From contig NC_092329.1 of assembly GCF_036785885.1 (NCBI RefSeq), positions 7,068,001 to 7,132,000 of the forward strand: a DNA stretch of 64,000 nt, given 5' to 3'. The position numbers were made by a program, and so were the translations under genes. The stretch is from Coffea arabica (Eukaryota > Streptophyta > Magnoliopsida > Gentianales > Rubiaceae). The notes under the pieces were generated by a model, which was not told the DNA's origin, ran no database searches, and saw only the letters and a program-made list of their open reading frames with translations. Position 1 is the first letter of the stretch. The number at the start of each line of letters is the position of its first letter. Shown one piece after another: positions 13,801-32,308 of this stretch.

Positions 13801-16800
13801 TCCATCTTCTGCTTCCCATGTGTCTCGGGCATCTTCTCAAGAAGGTATTTTTGGTTTGTCCGTTATTTCTGCTCATCCTAGCACTTGGATTATTGATTCA
13901 GGGGCTACTGATCATATGACTAGTAACTCTTCTATCATTGACTCTCTTACATCTCCACCTGTGAAGTCTGTACAGGTTGCTAATGGAAATTTTACACCAA
14001 TCATAGCCGCTGGAAATGTGTCTCTTTCACCAAAATTTTCTATGTCCTCTGTTTTACTTGCACCTAAACTCTCAAATAATCTCCTCTCCATTAGTAAAAT
14101 AACAAAGCATCTTAACTGTTCTGTCATTTTTCACTCTACTCATTGTGTTTTCCAGGACAATCTTACGAAGATGACGATTGGCATTGGTAAGGAGAGGGAT
14201 GGTTTATATCACTGGGAAGACAATCAAGGCATAACAATATCTGCTCGAGGTCTTCAAACAAAAAGTGGGACATTAGAAATAGAAAGAATAATCCTGTGGC
14301 ATCGTCGACTAGGACATCCATCTTTTTCTTATTTAGAGCATATGTTTCCTAAGTTATTTTCCAATATTTCAACTTCTAGCTTAAGATGTGAACAATGTGT
14401 TTATACAAAAAACCATCGTGTTCCTTTCAAAGTTAGTTTTAATAAAAGTGTCACTCCTTTTTCATGTGTTTATACTGATGTGTGGGGTCCTTTCTCAACT
14501 ACTTCTACTTCAGGACATAAATATTTTGTATCTTTTATTGATGACTGTACTAGAGTCAGTTGGGTATATTTGATGAAATCTAAGAGTGATGTTTGTCATA
14601 TTATTCCTCAGTTTTATAACATGATTCTTACTCAATTCAACACTAAAATTAAGGTTTTTCATTCTGATAATGGTCGTGAATTTGTGAATCGATCTCTTGC
14701 TGATTTTATGATACAACATGGCATTCTTCATCAAACTACTTGTGTTTACACACCCCAGCAGAATGGCACAGCAGAACGGAAAAATCGTCACTTTCTTGAA
14801 GTCGCACGAGCCTTATGTTTTACTATGCATGTTCCAAAACATTTTTGGGCTGAAGCTATTATGGCTGCTGTTTTCCTCATTAATCGAATGCCTGCTAAGG
14901 TTATTGATTTCCAAACCCCTTTGAGAATGTTATCTAAATTTCATTCTATTCCTTCTGCTCTTAATATTTGTCCAAAGGTTTTTGGTTGTGTATGCTATGT
15001 TCATGTTCATTCTCATCATAGAGATAAACTTGATCCTCGTGCTATCAAATGTGTTTTCCTTGGCTATTCTAATTCACAAAAGGGATATAAATGTTTTCAT
15101 CCTCCTACAAGAACCTACTATGTGTCTATGGATGTTCAATTTTGTGAAAATGAGTCTTATTTTTCTGGGCATATGTCTGCGGTTCCTCTTCAGGGGGAGA
15201 TTAAAAGTAGAGAAGAGGAAGAACAATGGCTAGGAGAAAAAAGGATTTGGATCTCAGGTATAGAGAATGCAAAGGAAAACGGGGAATCCTTAGTTTTAGA
15301 TGATGGTCAGGAAAATAAAATTGAAACTAATAGTGAGAGACCCGCTCACCTCTTTGAGAAAGGATATTCTAGGAGAACAAAAGATACCACTGTTATGCCT
15401 CCTGATTCTTGTACCTCCCTTAATGATAGTACCTCCCTTGTTGATACTACCATGCTATCGAATGAATCTTCCAAGATTGACACTAAGGTATGTACTTCTT
15501 CTGAAAGTCTCGACTCATATCCTAATATTGATCAGAATAGAAGATATCCTCTTCGTGAACGAAAAGAACCTGATAGACTTGGTTTTTCAAAAGCTTCCAA
15601 TGTTTCTTATCCAATTTCTGATTTTATATCCTATCACCGTTTGTCTAAGGCTAACTTGACATTTGCTCTTCAGTTGTCTTCTGTATATGTTCCTAGTCAT
15701 TTTCAGGAAGCCCTTGATGATCCTAAGTGAAAAAATGCAATGGTAGAAGAAATGATGGCTCTCCAAAAGAATTCTACTTGGGAAATGGTTGAGTTACCAA
15801 TGGGAAAGAAGACCGTAGGGTGTAAATGGGTATTCAATGTCAAACACAAGTCTGATGGGGCAGTTGAAAGATACAAAGCTAGACTGGTTGCAAAAGGCTA
15901 CACTCAAACCTATGGTATTGACTATCAAGAGACATTTGCACCGGTTGCCAAAATGAACACTGTTCGAGTCATATTGTCACTTGCAGTTAATTTAGACTGG
16001 CCTCTACGACAATTTGATGTGAAGAATGCCTTTCTTCATGGTGAGTTGACTGAGGAAGTTTTCATGGATCCTCCTCAAGGGTTTACACTAGAAGAAGGAA
16101 AGGTATGCAGACTGAAAAAGGCATTGTATGGATTAAAACAATCACCAAGGGCATGGTTTGGAAGATTGAGTCATGCCATGGAGGAGTATGGATTCAAGCA
16201 AGCTTCAGCAGATCACACGCTGTTCTATAAACGTAACTACAATGATATTACCGTACTTCTTGTCTATGTTGATATGATTGTAACAGGTAATAACAAAGAA
16301 GAAATAGAGAATCTTCGAAGCTACTTGGCCAAAGAATTTGAGATTAAAGATTTGGGGACTCTTAAATATTTTCTTGGCATTGAAGTATCACGGTCTAAGC
16401 AAGGACTCTTCCTTTCCCAAAGGAAGTATACATTGGAACTCCTAGCTGAAACTGGTATGTCTGCGTGTGAGCCGATAGATACTCCGATTGAAGTGAATCA
16501 TGGCCTAGCCTTCTTTTCTGATCGGATTCCAACAAACAAGGAAAGATATCAAAGGATCGTGGGTAGACTAATCTATTTAACTCATACCAGGCCAGATTTA
16601 GCATATGCAGTCAGTGTTATTAGCCAGTTTATGCACAATCCAAGTGATCAACACATGAATGCTGTTAATCGAATCTTGGCTTACTTGAAATTAGCTCCAG
16701 GAAAAGGTGTCTTATTCTCCAAACACGAACATTTTGATGTTGTTGGATATACAGACTCTGATTTTGCTGGTAGCAAGTTAGATAGAAAATCAACTTCTGG

Positions 16801-19800
16801 ATATTTGGCTTTTGTTGGAGGCAACTTGGTGTCTTGGAAAAGTAAAAAACAGAACGTGGTTTCATTATCTAGTGCAGAGGCTGAATATCGAGCTATGCAT
16901 CATGCTATCACAGAACTCTCTTGGCTGAAAATTCTCTTAAAGGAGATTGGGTTTGGTCCAAAAGGTCCTATGGTATTATTTTGTGATAATATGGCAGCCA
17001 TTAAGATTGCAAATAATCCTGTTCAACATGATCGGACAAAGCATGTTGAAATTGATAGGAACTACATCAAAGATAATCTTGATTCCGGGACAATTGAAAT
17101 TCCCTATACTAGAAGTTCAGATCAGTTGGCTGATATTATGACTCATGCTGTTACTAGTAACTTATTCAATGCATCTCTATCCAAGTTGGGCATTTGTGAT
17201 ATCTATGCCCCAACTTGAGGGGGAGAGTTGGTAGGAATTAGCTGTAATTAGTCTAAGAATATAGCTATGTAATTAGTCTAAGATAGCTGCTGTAATTAGT
17301 CTAAGAATACAGCTGTATATAGTCAGTAATTACAGACTATATACAGCTGTACATGGCTGACCATTTAACCTAGTTACTTGTATAAATAGATCAATGAAAT
17401 ATATGAAATATAGACTTTTTAGCATAATTTATAACTAGAAGCACATGCCTTTTAAAAAGAAGATTGTAAATAACTCTCAAGTACCAATTCCGGCTGTAGT
17501 GATTCTATACAAGAGGCCATACCACTAATTTCACCTCCGGCTCTACATATGAGCTGGAAAATTTTATCCCTATGTTATTGTTTTCACAACATTCTTCGCT
17601 ACTTGCTTGTGCAACAAATCACTCCATAACACATATGGTCATGCAGAAGCATCAAAGATTGCATTTGAAGGCCAAAAAAACTGATTAAGAGGCCCAATCA
17701 AAGTATGTAAGCTGTAACAATCAAGACTAGAAGTACTTCACTGCTGTTATTTAATATTTTATGCCGGGGAAAGTGAATTTAAAAAATTTTCAAAAGTACT
17801 AACAGATGTTACATAAGAAAATAAAGATGAATAATTCAAGCTTACAAGAGATATGCAATACCATAAGCAGCAGCAGAAAAGTTTTACAAGTACCCAAGAA
17901 TCTGTGTTCAATCAAGAACTAACTTTTTCAGTCTCTTGTATTCATTTTAATCTTACAAGAGATGTGCAATACCATAAGCAGCAGCAGAAAAGTTTTACAA
18001 GTACCCAAGAATCAACTAACTAACTTTTTCACAGTGTCTCTTATTCATTTTAATCTTTCACCAATTGTGTGTCCAAAAAAATCATTCTTACTATAAACTT
18101 ATTCTACATGATTCACCATCATGGTGATGTTTCTTCACAACCTTTGACAGAAAAGGTATAATGTACCATTTGGTGCTTCATCTGATTCTAAACATCACTT
18201 TCAGGGTCAGAACACAACAGATGACTGAATCTAGCTCTGCAGAAAGGAATTAAAAACAAGCATCCTATTGGTTAACGTTGCTTACAAACTTAAGTGTGAT
18301 AGTGATTCATAACATATAGCAAACTCGTCAAAAGACTCACCCAACATATCTTTAACTTTCAAAGTTTCATGTAGATGGAAACACACGCAAAGAGGAGTCA
18401 GTTAATGCACAAACTTGATCATCTTTTTCCTTTTTAACTCTCTAGATCATGATAATTGCTTATTTTAAAGTTACAGAAAGCATCTAGTTTGAGGAGATAA
18501 AAAGGGTAACTTGGGACGAAGAGCCTTAATTCAGTTATAGAACAAGGGTTCTTAATTCTCATGCTTGTATAAACTACAGTTAGAAGAATAATCAAATAAG
18601 AAAGTTCTTCCTTTCACCCTTTTCTTGTATCCCATCTTTAGAATCCCCAACACAGTATTAAGCAAGCTAAAAATCCTCATTAGCTGCACAGAACTAAATT
18701 GTACTCTGACATACATCAATATCTTGAATAAAAAAGTTTCTCAGCTTGACAACACCATGTTTCACCTAGGACAAGCTGCTTGAAAACTATCTGTGCCAAG
18801 ACGAATATACAAAATGGAATCAACATAGTGAAATTAGATAAGAGACAGAAAATTGAGACTCCAAACAATTCATAGTAGCAATTTATTTCATGCATCCACA
18901 CCAATGCTTTCTGCACCAAGGCGGGAAAATTGAACATTCGGTTTTCTCCACGGTGAGCAAACATGTACAGAAGATCATACTACAAAGTACAATATTGTGA
19001 GCAACTTATTCCAGAAATTACCTTAGATCTGCACTTATTCATAATGTCGATAAACTCATTTCTTCCTATGCCAGTAAGTCGTAAGGCATCTGCAGCACTA
19101 AAATTTGGGATGCTGTCATATGGTTGTTCTGCAGATAGAAGAAAGAAAGAGACTGAGCAAACCTATAATGAAAGTATCAAGATAAAGCAATGCCACAGAA
19201 GGGAAAAGGAAAAAGAGGAAAAATTAGATATCAAGCATGATAATTGTGCAGCTTATTTGGAAAATAATTAAGCATAAGTATGAAAAATGCCAAGAAATCT
19301 CATGCTAAGCATTCCTTATTGCGTTGCTTGAGAGTGTTAAGCAGTCTCTTAGCAAAGTATGTATAAAATTATTCCCAGTACATTACCAGTCTCTCATTAT
19401 TGCGTTGCTTGAGAGTGTTAAGCAGTCTCTCAGCAAAGTATGTATAAAATTATTCCCAGTACATTAACAGGTAACACAAAAGATCATAGTCAGGCATCAA
19501 AACAATATCAAGAGGTACAATATGATGGTTAACTCTCAAATATCACCAACCTGATAGTTTGGTAACTACATCTGAAAGCAGGTGATTTGGTTATATGTGG
19601 CCACCAAAGATATCCTATTGGTTCACTAGGCATATAAGCAAGTACAGGTAGCAGTAACAGTTCATGTTTTGACTACTTCGAACGCTAATGATAAGTATTG
19701 TAGTCCACAATGAATAACAATACCAACACTAAAAGTTCAACATAAATATCTAATTTAACAAATGCTCAAAACCATGCTACTAAAAGCCAGTAATAAGCTG

Positions 19801-22209
19801 AAATTAAAAGAGACACCCAAAAAAAAAATCTAGATTGGACGCGCAGATTGATACCGAGCACTCTTAAAAACTAACATTCATGTAAAACAGATTTTAATTC
19901 GAGTTAGAGAACATCAAGCTGACTACCTCCAAGGAAGAGAACTGGCAATCAAGGAGACTAAACCTTGCATTACAGTTTCAATGTTCAGTTCCCACCAGAT
20001 GCACTTTCAGTTCAGCGCTAAGTTTATATCCAACTCATAACTTGTTAAAACAACTACATTGAACAACTACCATGGGCTCAATATCTAATAGCAATGATAT
20101 AAGGTTATTGAAACAGGATTCTAGTGGGTAGTACCGTTTCTCATGACTTCAAATATAATCTCACAGTAGTATCTGAAAGGTGACAGCCTCATTACACGGC
20201 AAATGTACTCTGCAAGGTGATAGGGAAACAACTGCAAATACAACATGAACAGCTTAATTTTAAGACTTACAGGAAAAAAAAAAAGCAGCAAATTGTGAAC
20301 TCAAAATTTGTAGTATACAGAAAATTTTCCTTTATTCTACTACTAAGAATATTTTTCAACGCTGATAAATAGCGATGTACTCCTTCACATCACAAGGTTA
20401 GTTGTAAAGTTTCTAATGCAGTATCCACAGTCCCAGCTAAATATTACTTAGTGTACTAATAACTTACACAAAAGTTCAATTACATAAGACCTATTATCTA
20501 AATGAAATATTCCAAGGTAATTGACATCTCTTGAGAATCAATCCTAAATTCAAAAATTCTCGCATAGCACTACAACTGGGGATTGTGATCATCTTTTAGA
20601 TCAACAGTGCAATATGAACCACACATCCCAAAATTGACATGACAGCCTTTAACAAATATGACTCTAAACTTTAAAAAAGTACACTTGCATAATTTTCTGC
20701 AAGCTATTCTCACGACTAAATTATGTGCTCTTACTAATGCTTGTTTATTTACTTAGACAAGCTATTTTATCACCCAAGATTACTTTGTGATAGGCAATTA
20801 AATGTACAATAAATAGCTAAACATTAATGGCTTTATCTTATTGCAAAGAACTGAAGAATATCCTTCATCATACACACCGCTAGATTCCTTCTCAGATAGC
20901 GCATCATTTCTTCATAGTATTCACCTTCTTTACATACTTTCCGAGCAAAACAAGTATTCCATGGGAGCCTTTTCTTTATGCAGTGATCAATTACCCTGCA
21001 GAAAGCAAAACGATAACATAAAAAAAAAAAGGAAAAAATAATTCATTTAAGCATGTGATGGGAAGGGAAAAAACAAAACATGGGTCAAAATATTTGAATC
21101 CTGCAACTTTTTATTATCCAACGGATGCCAAACATCAACGAAGTTATTAAACATGTGTTAGAAAGTCATGCCCCCAGCTGGGACAAAAATTTTCAGAAAT
21201 TTTTTTCCGAGAATAAATGTTAGTGCCATAAATTTTAGGTCATGTTCTCAGCATCTCCTCTTTTGAAATTAAAAAGATAACTTTGAAAATATATTGAACA
21301 ATTTTAAAAAACTTGTTTTGTTTTTGCTCTTTGTGTTTGAAAGCTAAAAGCTGTTACTAAAAGCAACTCTAAGGCCAGCTCCAGTATTTTTCCCTTTCAA
21401 AAAATCTGCTGTTAGCATATCACAAGCTGTCAAGAACAATATCTAAGTTGGCTAAGTATCCTTGAGCATGTTCTCTACTTATTACCAACAAGAATCTTCT
21501 TAAGTTGAAGAAGTCCATGTAAAACACACAACGTAAAAAGCTAGAGGGGATCAATCAACCACCAGGACTCAGAAAATCCAGCAAACTCTTGTCCTTCAAT
21601 TTGCTCTTGAACCACATGGAATATTACCAATTCTCAGTTGCCCATACTCAGTCCACTCCCTAGAGTTCTAAAGCGTACAGACACAGTTGTTGATTAAACT
21701 ATCACAAGATTCAAAATTTAGTCCATTCGTTGAAAAAAAAAAAAATCACGCAACTCATTTGCCAAAAATATCGGCCAACATCTAATGCAATAAGCAGCTC
21801 CTTGATTGCATTGCGGAACTTGCACTTCTGATCATTGCATTCCACTACTACCATGTCTCGATAAACACACATTCATGCAGTACGTAACTAGTTTCCCTCA
21901 AGCTAGTCGAAGAAGTGAACCTCAAACTAGTCGAAGAAGTGAACAATTTCACAAAAATAAGTACTTCACCTGGTAATGAGAAAGCAATATGGAACCTTTT
22001 CTCTGATCATTTACCTCGGTAACTATTAAAACTTCAAAAAAAAAAAAGGATCAAAACCACGAGTTATTGAGCAAAATAAACCTTCTGTGCCACTCGTCTC
22101 TAGAATTGAAAGTGGCTTGAAGCCTCTTGGGGAGGTTATCCCACAAGCACTCTTCTTTAATTGCTTTAACTATCAACTGTTCCTCAATTGTCGCCGGCAG
22201 ACGCTGCAT
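7867..22209 (-). CDS. FAM91: FAM91 family protein (FAM91A1 homologue), complete
   Basis: Animal FAM91A1 works at the trans-Golgi network with WDR11 and TBC1D23 in capturing endosome-derived vesicles; a similar role in plants is inferred. Ten coding exons in transcription order: 22082-22209, 20878-20995, 20135-20231, 19022-19128, 12376-12498, 12044-12197, 10925-10985, 10446-10819, 8753-10355, 7867-8113. All borders are GT/AG and phases join to 1,003 residues, the usual plant length. The N-terminal FAM91 domain includes LPKRLQATFNSRDEWHRR, the NEFIDIMNKCRSK stretch and KIMWKLNKSIAKELLPSQPV with EPWWGVCLVNF. The C-terminal domain follows a Ser/Asp-rich linker at about residues 430-500. The start MQRLPATIEE is the usual plant N-terminus. 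A 5' UTR intron is likely (donor near 22399, acceptor near 22267). The intron at 12499-19021 holds an antisense copia element, yet every exon and splice site is intact. Confidence 0.93.
12556..12766 (+). repeat. 5' LTR of the copia element
   Basis: The 211-bp repeat begins AGTTGGTAGG and ends TTTATAACT, so its termini are the short inverted repeat AGTT/AACT rather than the usual TG/CA. It contains three copies of TGTAATTAGTCTAAGA (starting at 12573, 12598 and 12621), a perfect 17-bp inverted repeat (12638-12654 with 12665-12681) and a TATA box, TATAAATA, at 12711-12718. These are probably the element's promoter signals. Confidence 0.97.
12767..12778 (+). other. Primer-binding site of the copia element
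   Basis: TGGTATCAGAGC directly abuts the 5' LTR. This matches the sequence complementary to the initiator methionine tRNA 3' end that plant copia elements use to prime minus-strand synthesis. Its position fixes the LTR end at 12766. Confidence 0.93.
12884..17218 (+). pseudogene. Copia Gag-Pol polyprotein frame, interrupted by one in-frame stop
   Basis: One frame runs from ATG 12884 to the terminal TGA at 17216-17218, broken only by TGA at 15728-15730 (after residue 948). Domains in order: Gag (about residues 20-240), CCHC zinc knuckle starting at C256 (C-X2-C-X4-H-X4-C), aspartic protease D338-S-G in WIIDSGATDHM, integrase zinc region (HRRLGHPSF through CEQC), integrase core with the D, D and E motifs YTDVWGP, HSDNGREF and GTAERKN, then after the stop the RT (KARLVAKGYTQ, FDVKNAFLHGEL) and RNase H (YTDSDFAG, SSAEAEY, CDN). 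The RT catalytic box at 16264-16281 reads YVD followed directly by MIVTG, so the second Asp of the usual YVDD is missing. Both lesions fall in or before RT; RT and RNase H could be made only by stop readthrough or internal initiation. Confidence 0.95.
17217..17225 (+). other. Polypurine tract of the copia element
   Basis: GAGGGGGAG lies directly before the 3' LTR and overlaps the polyprotein stop. It is the expected plus-strand primer, and its 3' edge confirms that the LTR starts at 17226. Confidence 0.9.
17226..17436 (+). repeat. 3' LTR of the copia element
   Basis: Identical base for base to the 5' LTR over 211 bp, including the triple 16-mer and the 17-bp inverted repeat (17308-17324 with 17335-17351). 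The target duplication AGAAG follows at 17437-17441. Confidence 0.97.
17841..18055. repeat. Tandem duplication, period 111 bp, in a FAM91 intron
   Basis: Two adjacent copies begin CTTACAAGAGATRTGCAATA at 17841 and 17952. They share the block ending in GTACCCAAGAATC almost perfectly and differ by an indel before AACTAACTTTTTC. They lie in the FAM91 intron next to the copia element's 3' side. Confidence 0.9.
19316..19471. repeat. Tandem duplication, period 81 bp, in a FAM91 intron
   Basis: Copies starting TTATTGCGTTGCTTGAGAG at 19316 and 19397 are nearly identical through CAGTACATTA, with one T/C difference in CAGTCTCTYAGC. They lie upstream (in transcript order) of the exon at 19022-19128. 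Confidence 0.92.
21898..21945. repeat. Short tandem repeat, 24-bp unit, two copies
   Basis: CTAGTCGAAGAAGTGAAC occurs twice in a row, with flanks differing by one or two bases, in the first coding intron of FAM91. Confidence 0.8.
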
Positions 22210-22865
22210 TTTCACTTCTCTGATTAAGTAATTGATCAAACACTGATAACTGAGCTCCTTTTCAAACCTGGAAATAACGAAACAAAAATCACAATCATAC
22301 GCAATCCAATATCTCGAACATTGTAAACTTGCACAAGACAATGGCAAAGAATAGATCACGACAGAATCGATCAGAATGCGAAATGGGAAGAAATTTCACC
22401 TGAGCTCCAAATTTTGGTGGATCGGAGCTAGGGTTTGGAGGTAAAAGGTTCAAGCATTTCGTGATTTAAGATCTGGAAGTTAAATGAGTAGGAAATGAAG
22501 AGATTGAATTGAATTAATTTGGCTGGAATTTTGAGAATAGTAGTTTATTATGAGTAGTACTACTGAATACTTTTCCTGTTTAGTTGTTTGTTTATTTATT
22601 AAACAGCAGGGGTGGGTTTGAATTGAATAAGTGAGCTGTGGAGCCACCATGCTTTTTACTACTGTCAGAATCCCTTACGCTTACGGCCTTACTCTTACCC
22701 TAGTGGTGTGATTTGATTTTCGTGTCCTTTCTGAATTTAGTAATTGCCAACTTTGGCCAAGAAATCAGAAATGGTACTAGTACTTTTTTTTTGTATCGAC
22801 ATTTTTATACCATTTCCTAAAATTACCAAAAACTAGTTAGGAGCATCACGTTTAACAAGTAGTAA

Positions 22866-24276
22866 GGTGGCGTTTGGTTTGCACATCGGTATTGGATTCG
22901 GATTCAGAATCGGATATCTTGGGTTTGGAATGAGGTCATTCATTCCAATACATTTGTTTGGTTCAAGTACCTGGAATGTGTATCATTACTATAGTTGATG
23001 TTTGGTTCGTCGACTCTTTCGGAATGGAATATAATAAATATATTATAAACCCCATCGTAAATGATAGTTATTGGCTCTTTGTAAATGGGATATAAGAAAT
23101 CTTCACTAATTAAATATATTAGTATAAATGTATTAGTAAATTTAGTCTAACTAATTAATAATTTCTATTAGTAAACATGTATAATTATTAGTATAATGGA
23201 TAATATTAATTATATTACATAAATTAATATACATTAAATAATACATATAAATAATATTATTATTATTATAAGTTTGTAACTAATTAAATTAAATATTATA
23301 TATATAATTAAATATAAATATACAAATGTTATAATATAAATATATAATTATATAATATATACAAATATTAATTATAATAATATTTTATATAAATATAATA
23401 TATATTACATATTAAATATAGTTATTATTATATATTATTATATTTAAAATAATTATTATTATAATTATATAACTTATTAATATTACATACATGTATATAT
23501 TATAATTATATGCACATATAATATACATTTATAAATATACATATATATTATAAATATAATATTATATAATATTAATAAATTTATAATATATATTATATAA
23601 GTATAATTATATTTAACTAAATAATTATAATATATAATTATATAATACAATAACATCATTATTATAAGTTTGTAACTAATTAAATTAAATATTATATATA
23701 TAATTAATTATAATTATACAAACGCTATAAAATAAATACATAATTATAATTATATAATATATAAATATTAATTGTACTCATATTTTATATAAGTATAATG
23801 CATATTAATATTAGATATAGTAATTATTATATATTATTGTATTTAAAATAATAAATATAATTATAATTATAATTATATAATTTATTAATATTATATACAT
23901 GTGTATATTATAATCATATGCACATATAATATGCATTTATAAATATACATATATATTATAAATATATTATTATATAATATTAATAAATTTATAATATATA
24001 TTATATGAATATAATTATATTTAACTAAATAATTATAATATATATAATATATATAAATACTAATTATATCATTGTATAATTAAAATATGTAATTGGATTT
24101 GTTTCTTGGAATCAAACTTGGGAATCGGACAAAACCCACCAAAATACTTGGGAATGGAGAAACACCAAATTTTTAGAAATCATTCCAAGATTTCAATTCC
24201 CATTCCAGTGAACCAAACACCATTTATGGGGTTCATTCCATTCCCCGAATCCGATACCCTCTTACCAAACGCCCCC
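22866..24276. mobile_element. PIF/Harbinger-like MITE with an A+T core
   Basis: The ends are inverted: the left end reads GGTGGCGTTTGG then ATCGGTATTGGATTCGG, and the right end reverse-complements to GGGGGCGTTTGG then GTATCGGATTCGG. The 3-bp direct repeat TAA flanks both sides (22863-22865 and 24277-24279), as is typical of PIF/Harbinger and Tourist insertions. The interior (about 23030-24080) is nearly pure A+T with no coding capacity, and contains two copies of a unit about 396 bp long. At 1,411 bp it is long for a MITE. Confidence 0.78.
23258..24055. repeat. Internal tandem duplication, about 396 bp, within the A+T-rich MITE
   Basis: AGTTTGTAACTAATTAAATT occurs at 23271 and again at 23667. 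The two roughly 396-bp copies then run in parallel, including a shared TATGCACATATAATATRCAT block, with scattered substitutions and small indels. Confidence 0.85.
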
Positions 24277-24375
24277 TAAGTATATATATCTTTTGGAATG
24301 CCTAAATATACTCTGGTGTTGACTTCGCTTGCTCCACTTTACGTGCATTTTTAGGCTAAAGATAGAGTGAAAAAT

Positions 24376-24560
24376 GTCTATTTGGATCGGTCATTTTTTT
24401 AAAAATAAATTATTTAAATACAATATTACAGTAATATACAATAATTCAAATAACATTTCATTCATATAATATATCAAATATTTCAAAAAAAATTTCATAT
24501 ATATTATTATAGTAAAATTTTTCAAAAATATCCCCAGAAACAGCTTATCCGAACGGAGGC
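24376..24560. mobile_element. Short MITE-like element with GTTTGGAT-type ends
   Basis: About 185 bp running from GTCTATTTGGATCGG to a right end whose reverse complement is GCCTCCGTTCGGATAAGC. The interior is A+T-rich and non-coding. It resembles other pieces in this window (48020-48257, 49301-49810). No clear target duplication was seen, so the borders are approximate. Confidence 0.45.
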
Positions 24561-24948
24561 GATTCTTTTGGAATAAGATTTTTATAAAAAAAATTATGAT
24601 TCTAATAGGAAAGGAACGAGATTTTAAAAGTGAGGAAAAGAAAGAAAATTTGAACTTAAAACCTCTTAAATTCCAGAATTTCAAACTTTAGTTATCCTTA
24701 ATTATGCGTAATAAAAAATCAGTTAAGAAATAAAAAGCACAAAACAATATGTAAATTTGTATTAATCAAATATTGAAATGTGCGAATGTAATGGTTCTAA
24801 TACTTTATATAAGGTATACATATATTAAAAAAGAATCAAAAGGGTTCGTTTTAAAAATTCAAAATACTTATGATACTTGCATCTCAACAATTTTATTTGT
24901 GTCCTAAAATCTACTTTACCTAATATAGAACATTAGTCACGTATGTAA

Positions 24949-25311
24949 TCAATTTATGAGAATTCTGAATTCTCTCATTTCTCCTCCTTCCCGCTCTCTT
25001 GTAAGGTTTGAAGTTTTTCTTGAACCAAAAGAACTTACCATTTTTGTGGCCATAGATGCAAATAAATTGGAAGAAGAATTGCCCATTTTGCCGGGAGTTC
25101 CTAAAAACGAAATACCCATATCTTGTGGGGCAAGAGTGCAGAAAGCAATATGTATATAAACCACGTAAATCAAGTTGCCGCCGGCGCGCTTTGGTCTACC
25201 AAGTTTAGGGCACTTGCTAACGGTCAACTCGCGCTTCACTTCAACGCCGCCGCCACCTGTTCCCTGTCCGCCGCTCAATTCCGTCAGCTGAATTTCCTCC
25301 TGCATTTTCAT
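24949..25311 (-). CDS. Hypothetical ORF upstream of the tRNA-ribosyltransferase gene
   Basis: A 120-residue open frame with a GC-rich first third (begins MKMQEEIQLTELSGG, then a Gly run and KCPKLGRPKRAGG). I recognise no family. It lies divergent to, and about 190 bp from, the tRNA-ribosyltransferase start, so it may instead be 5'-flanking or leader DNA of that gene. Only the length and the composition shift support it. Confidence 0.18.
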   Translation of the reverse strand: MKMQEEIQLTELSGGQGTGGGGVEVKRELTVSKCPKLGRPKRAGGNLIYVVYIHIAFCTLAPQDMGISFLGTPGKMGNSSSNLFASMATKMVSSFGSRKTSNLTREREGGEMREFRILIN

Positions 25312-25497
25312 ATCTCACAAGAAACTAAGCTATTTCTCCTTTTTGCGAGTAGCATTATGTAATCTATTACGTTCGGTAATTAGTTTTTAATCACAATTAA
25401 AATTTCAAGTTTACAACTCTTCTTCGTCGTTACTTTTTATTCGTGTGGTTTCTGTATAGATTGCTGCACACTGAAGAACAAGGAAGCTGGTGCTTTA

Positions 25498-32308
<6,811 letters not shown>

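Larger units (their letters stand above)
12556..17436 (+). mobile_element. Ty1-copia LTR retrotransposon, full length, inside the FAM91 intron
   Basis: A 4,881-bp element bounded by two identical 211-bp LTRs and flanked by the 5-bp target duplication AGAAG (12551-12555 and 17437-17441). Order: 5' LTR, primer-binding site, gag-protease-integrase-RT-RNase H reading frame, polypurine tract, 3' LTR. Integrase before RT is diagnostic of the copia superfamily. It lies antisense to the host gene. Identical LTRs suggest a recent insertion, but 211 bp gives little dating power. The frame is broken by a TGA at 15728-15730, and the RT box lacks an Asp, so this copy is probably not autonomous now. Confidence 0.97.

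Noticed and set aside
15728..15730. Programmed recoding or readthrough between integrase and RT
   Set aside because: Copia elements use a single frame, and the element carries a second defect in the RT box, so random decay is simpler.
23030..24080. A+T block considered as an origin, centromeric satellite or organelle insert
   Set aside because: It has MITE ends and a TAA duplication around it and only two internal repeat copies.
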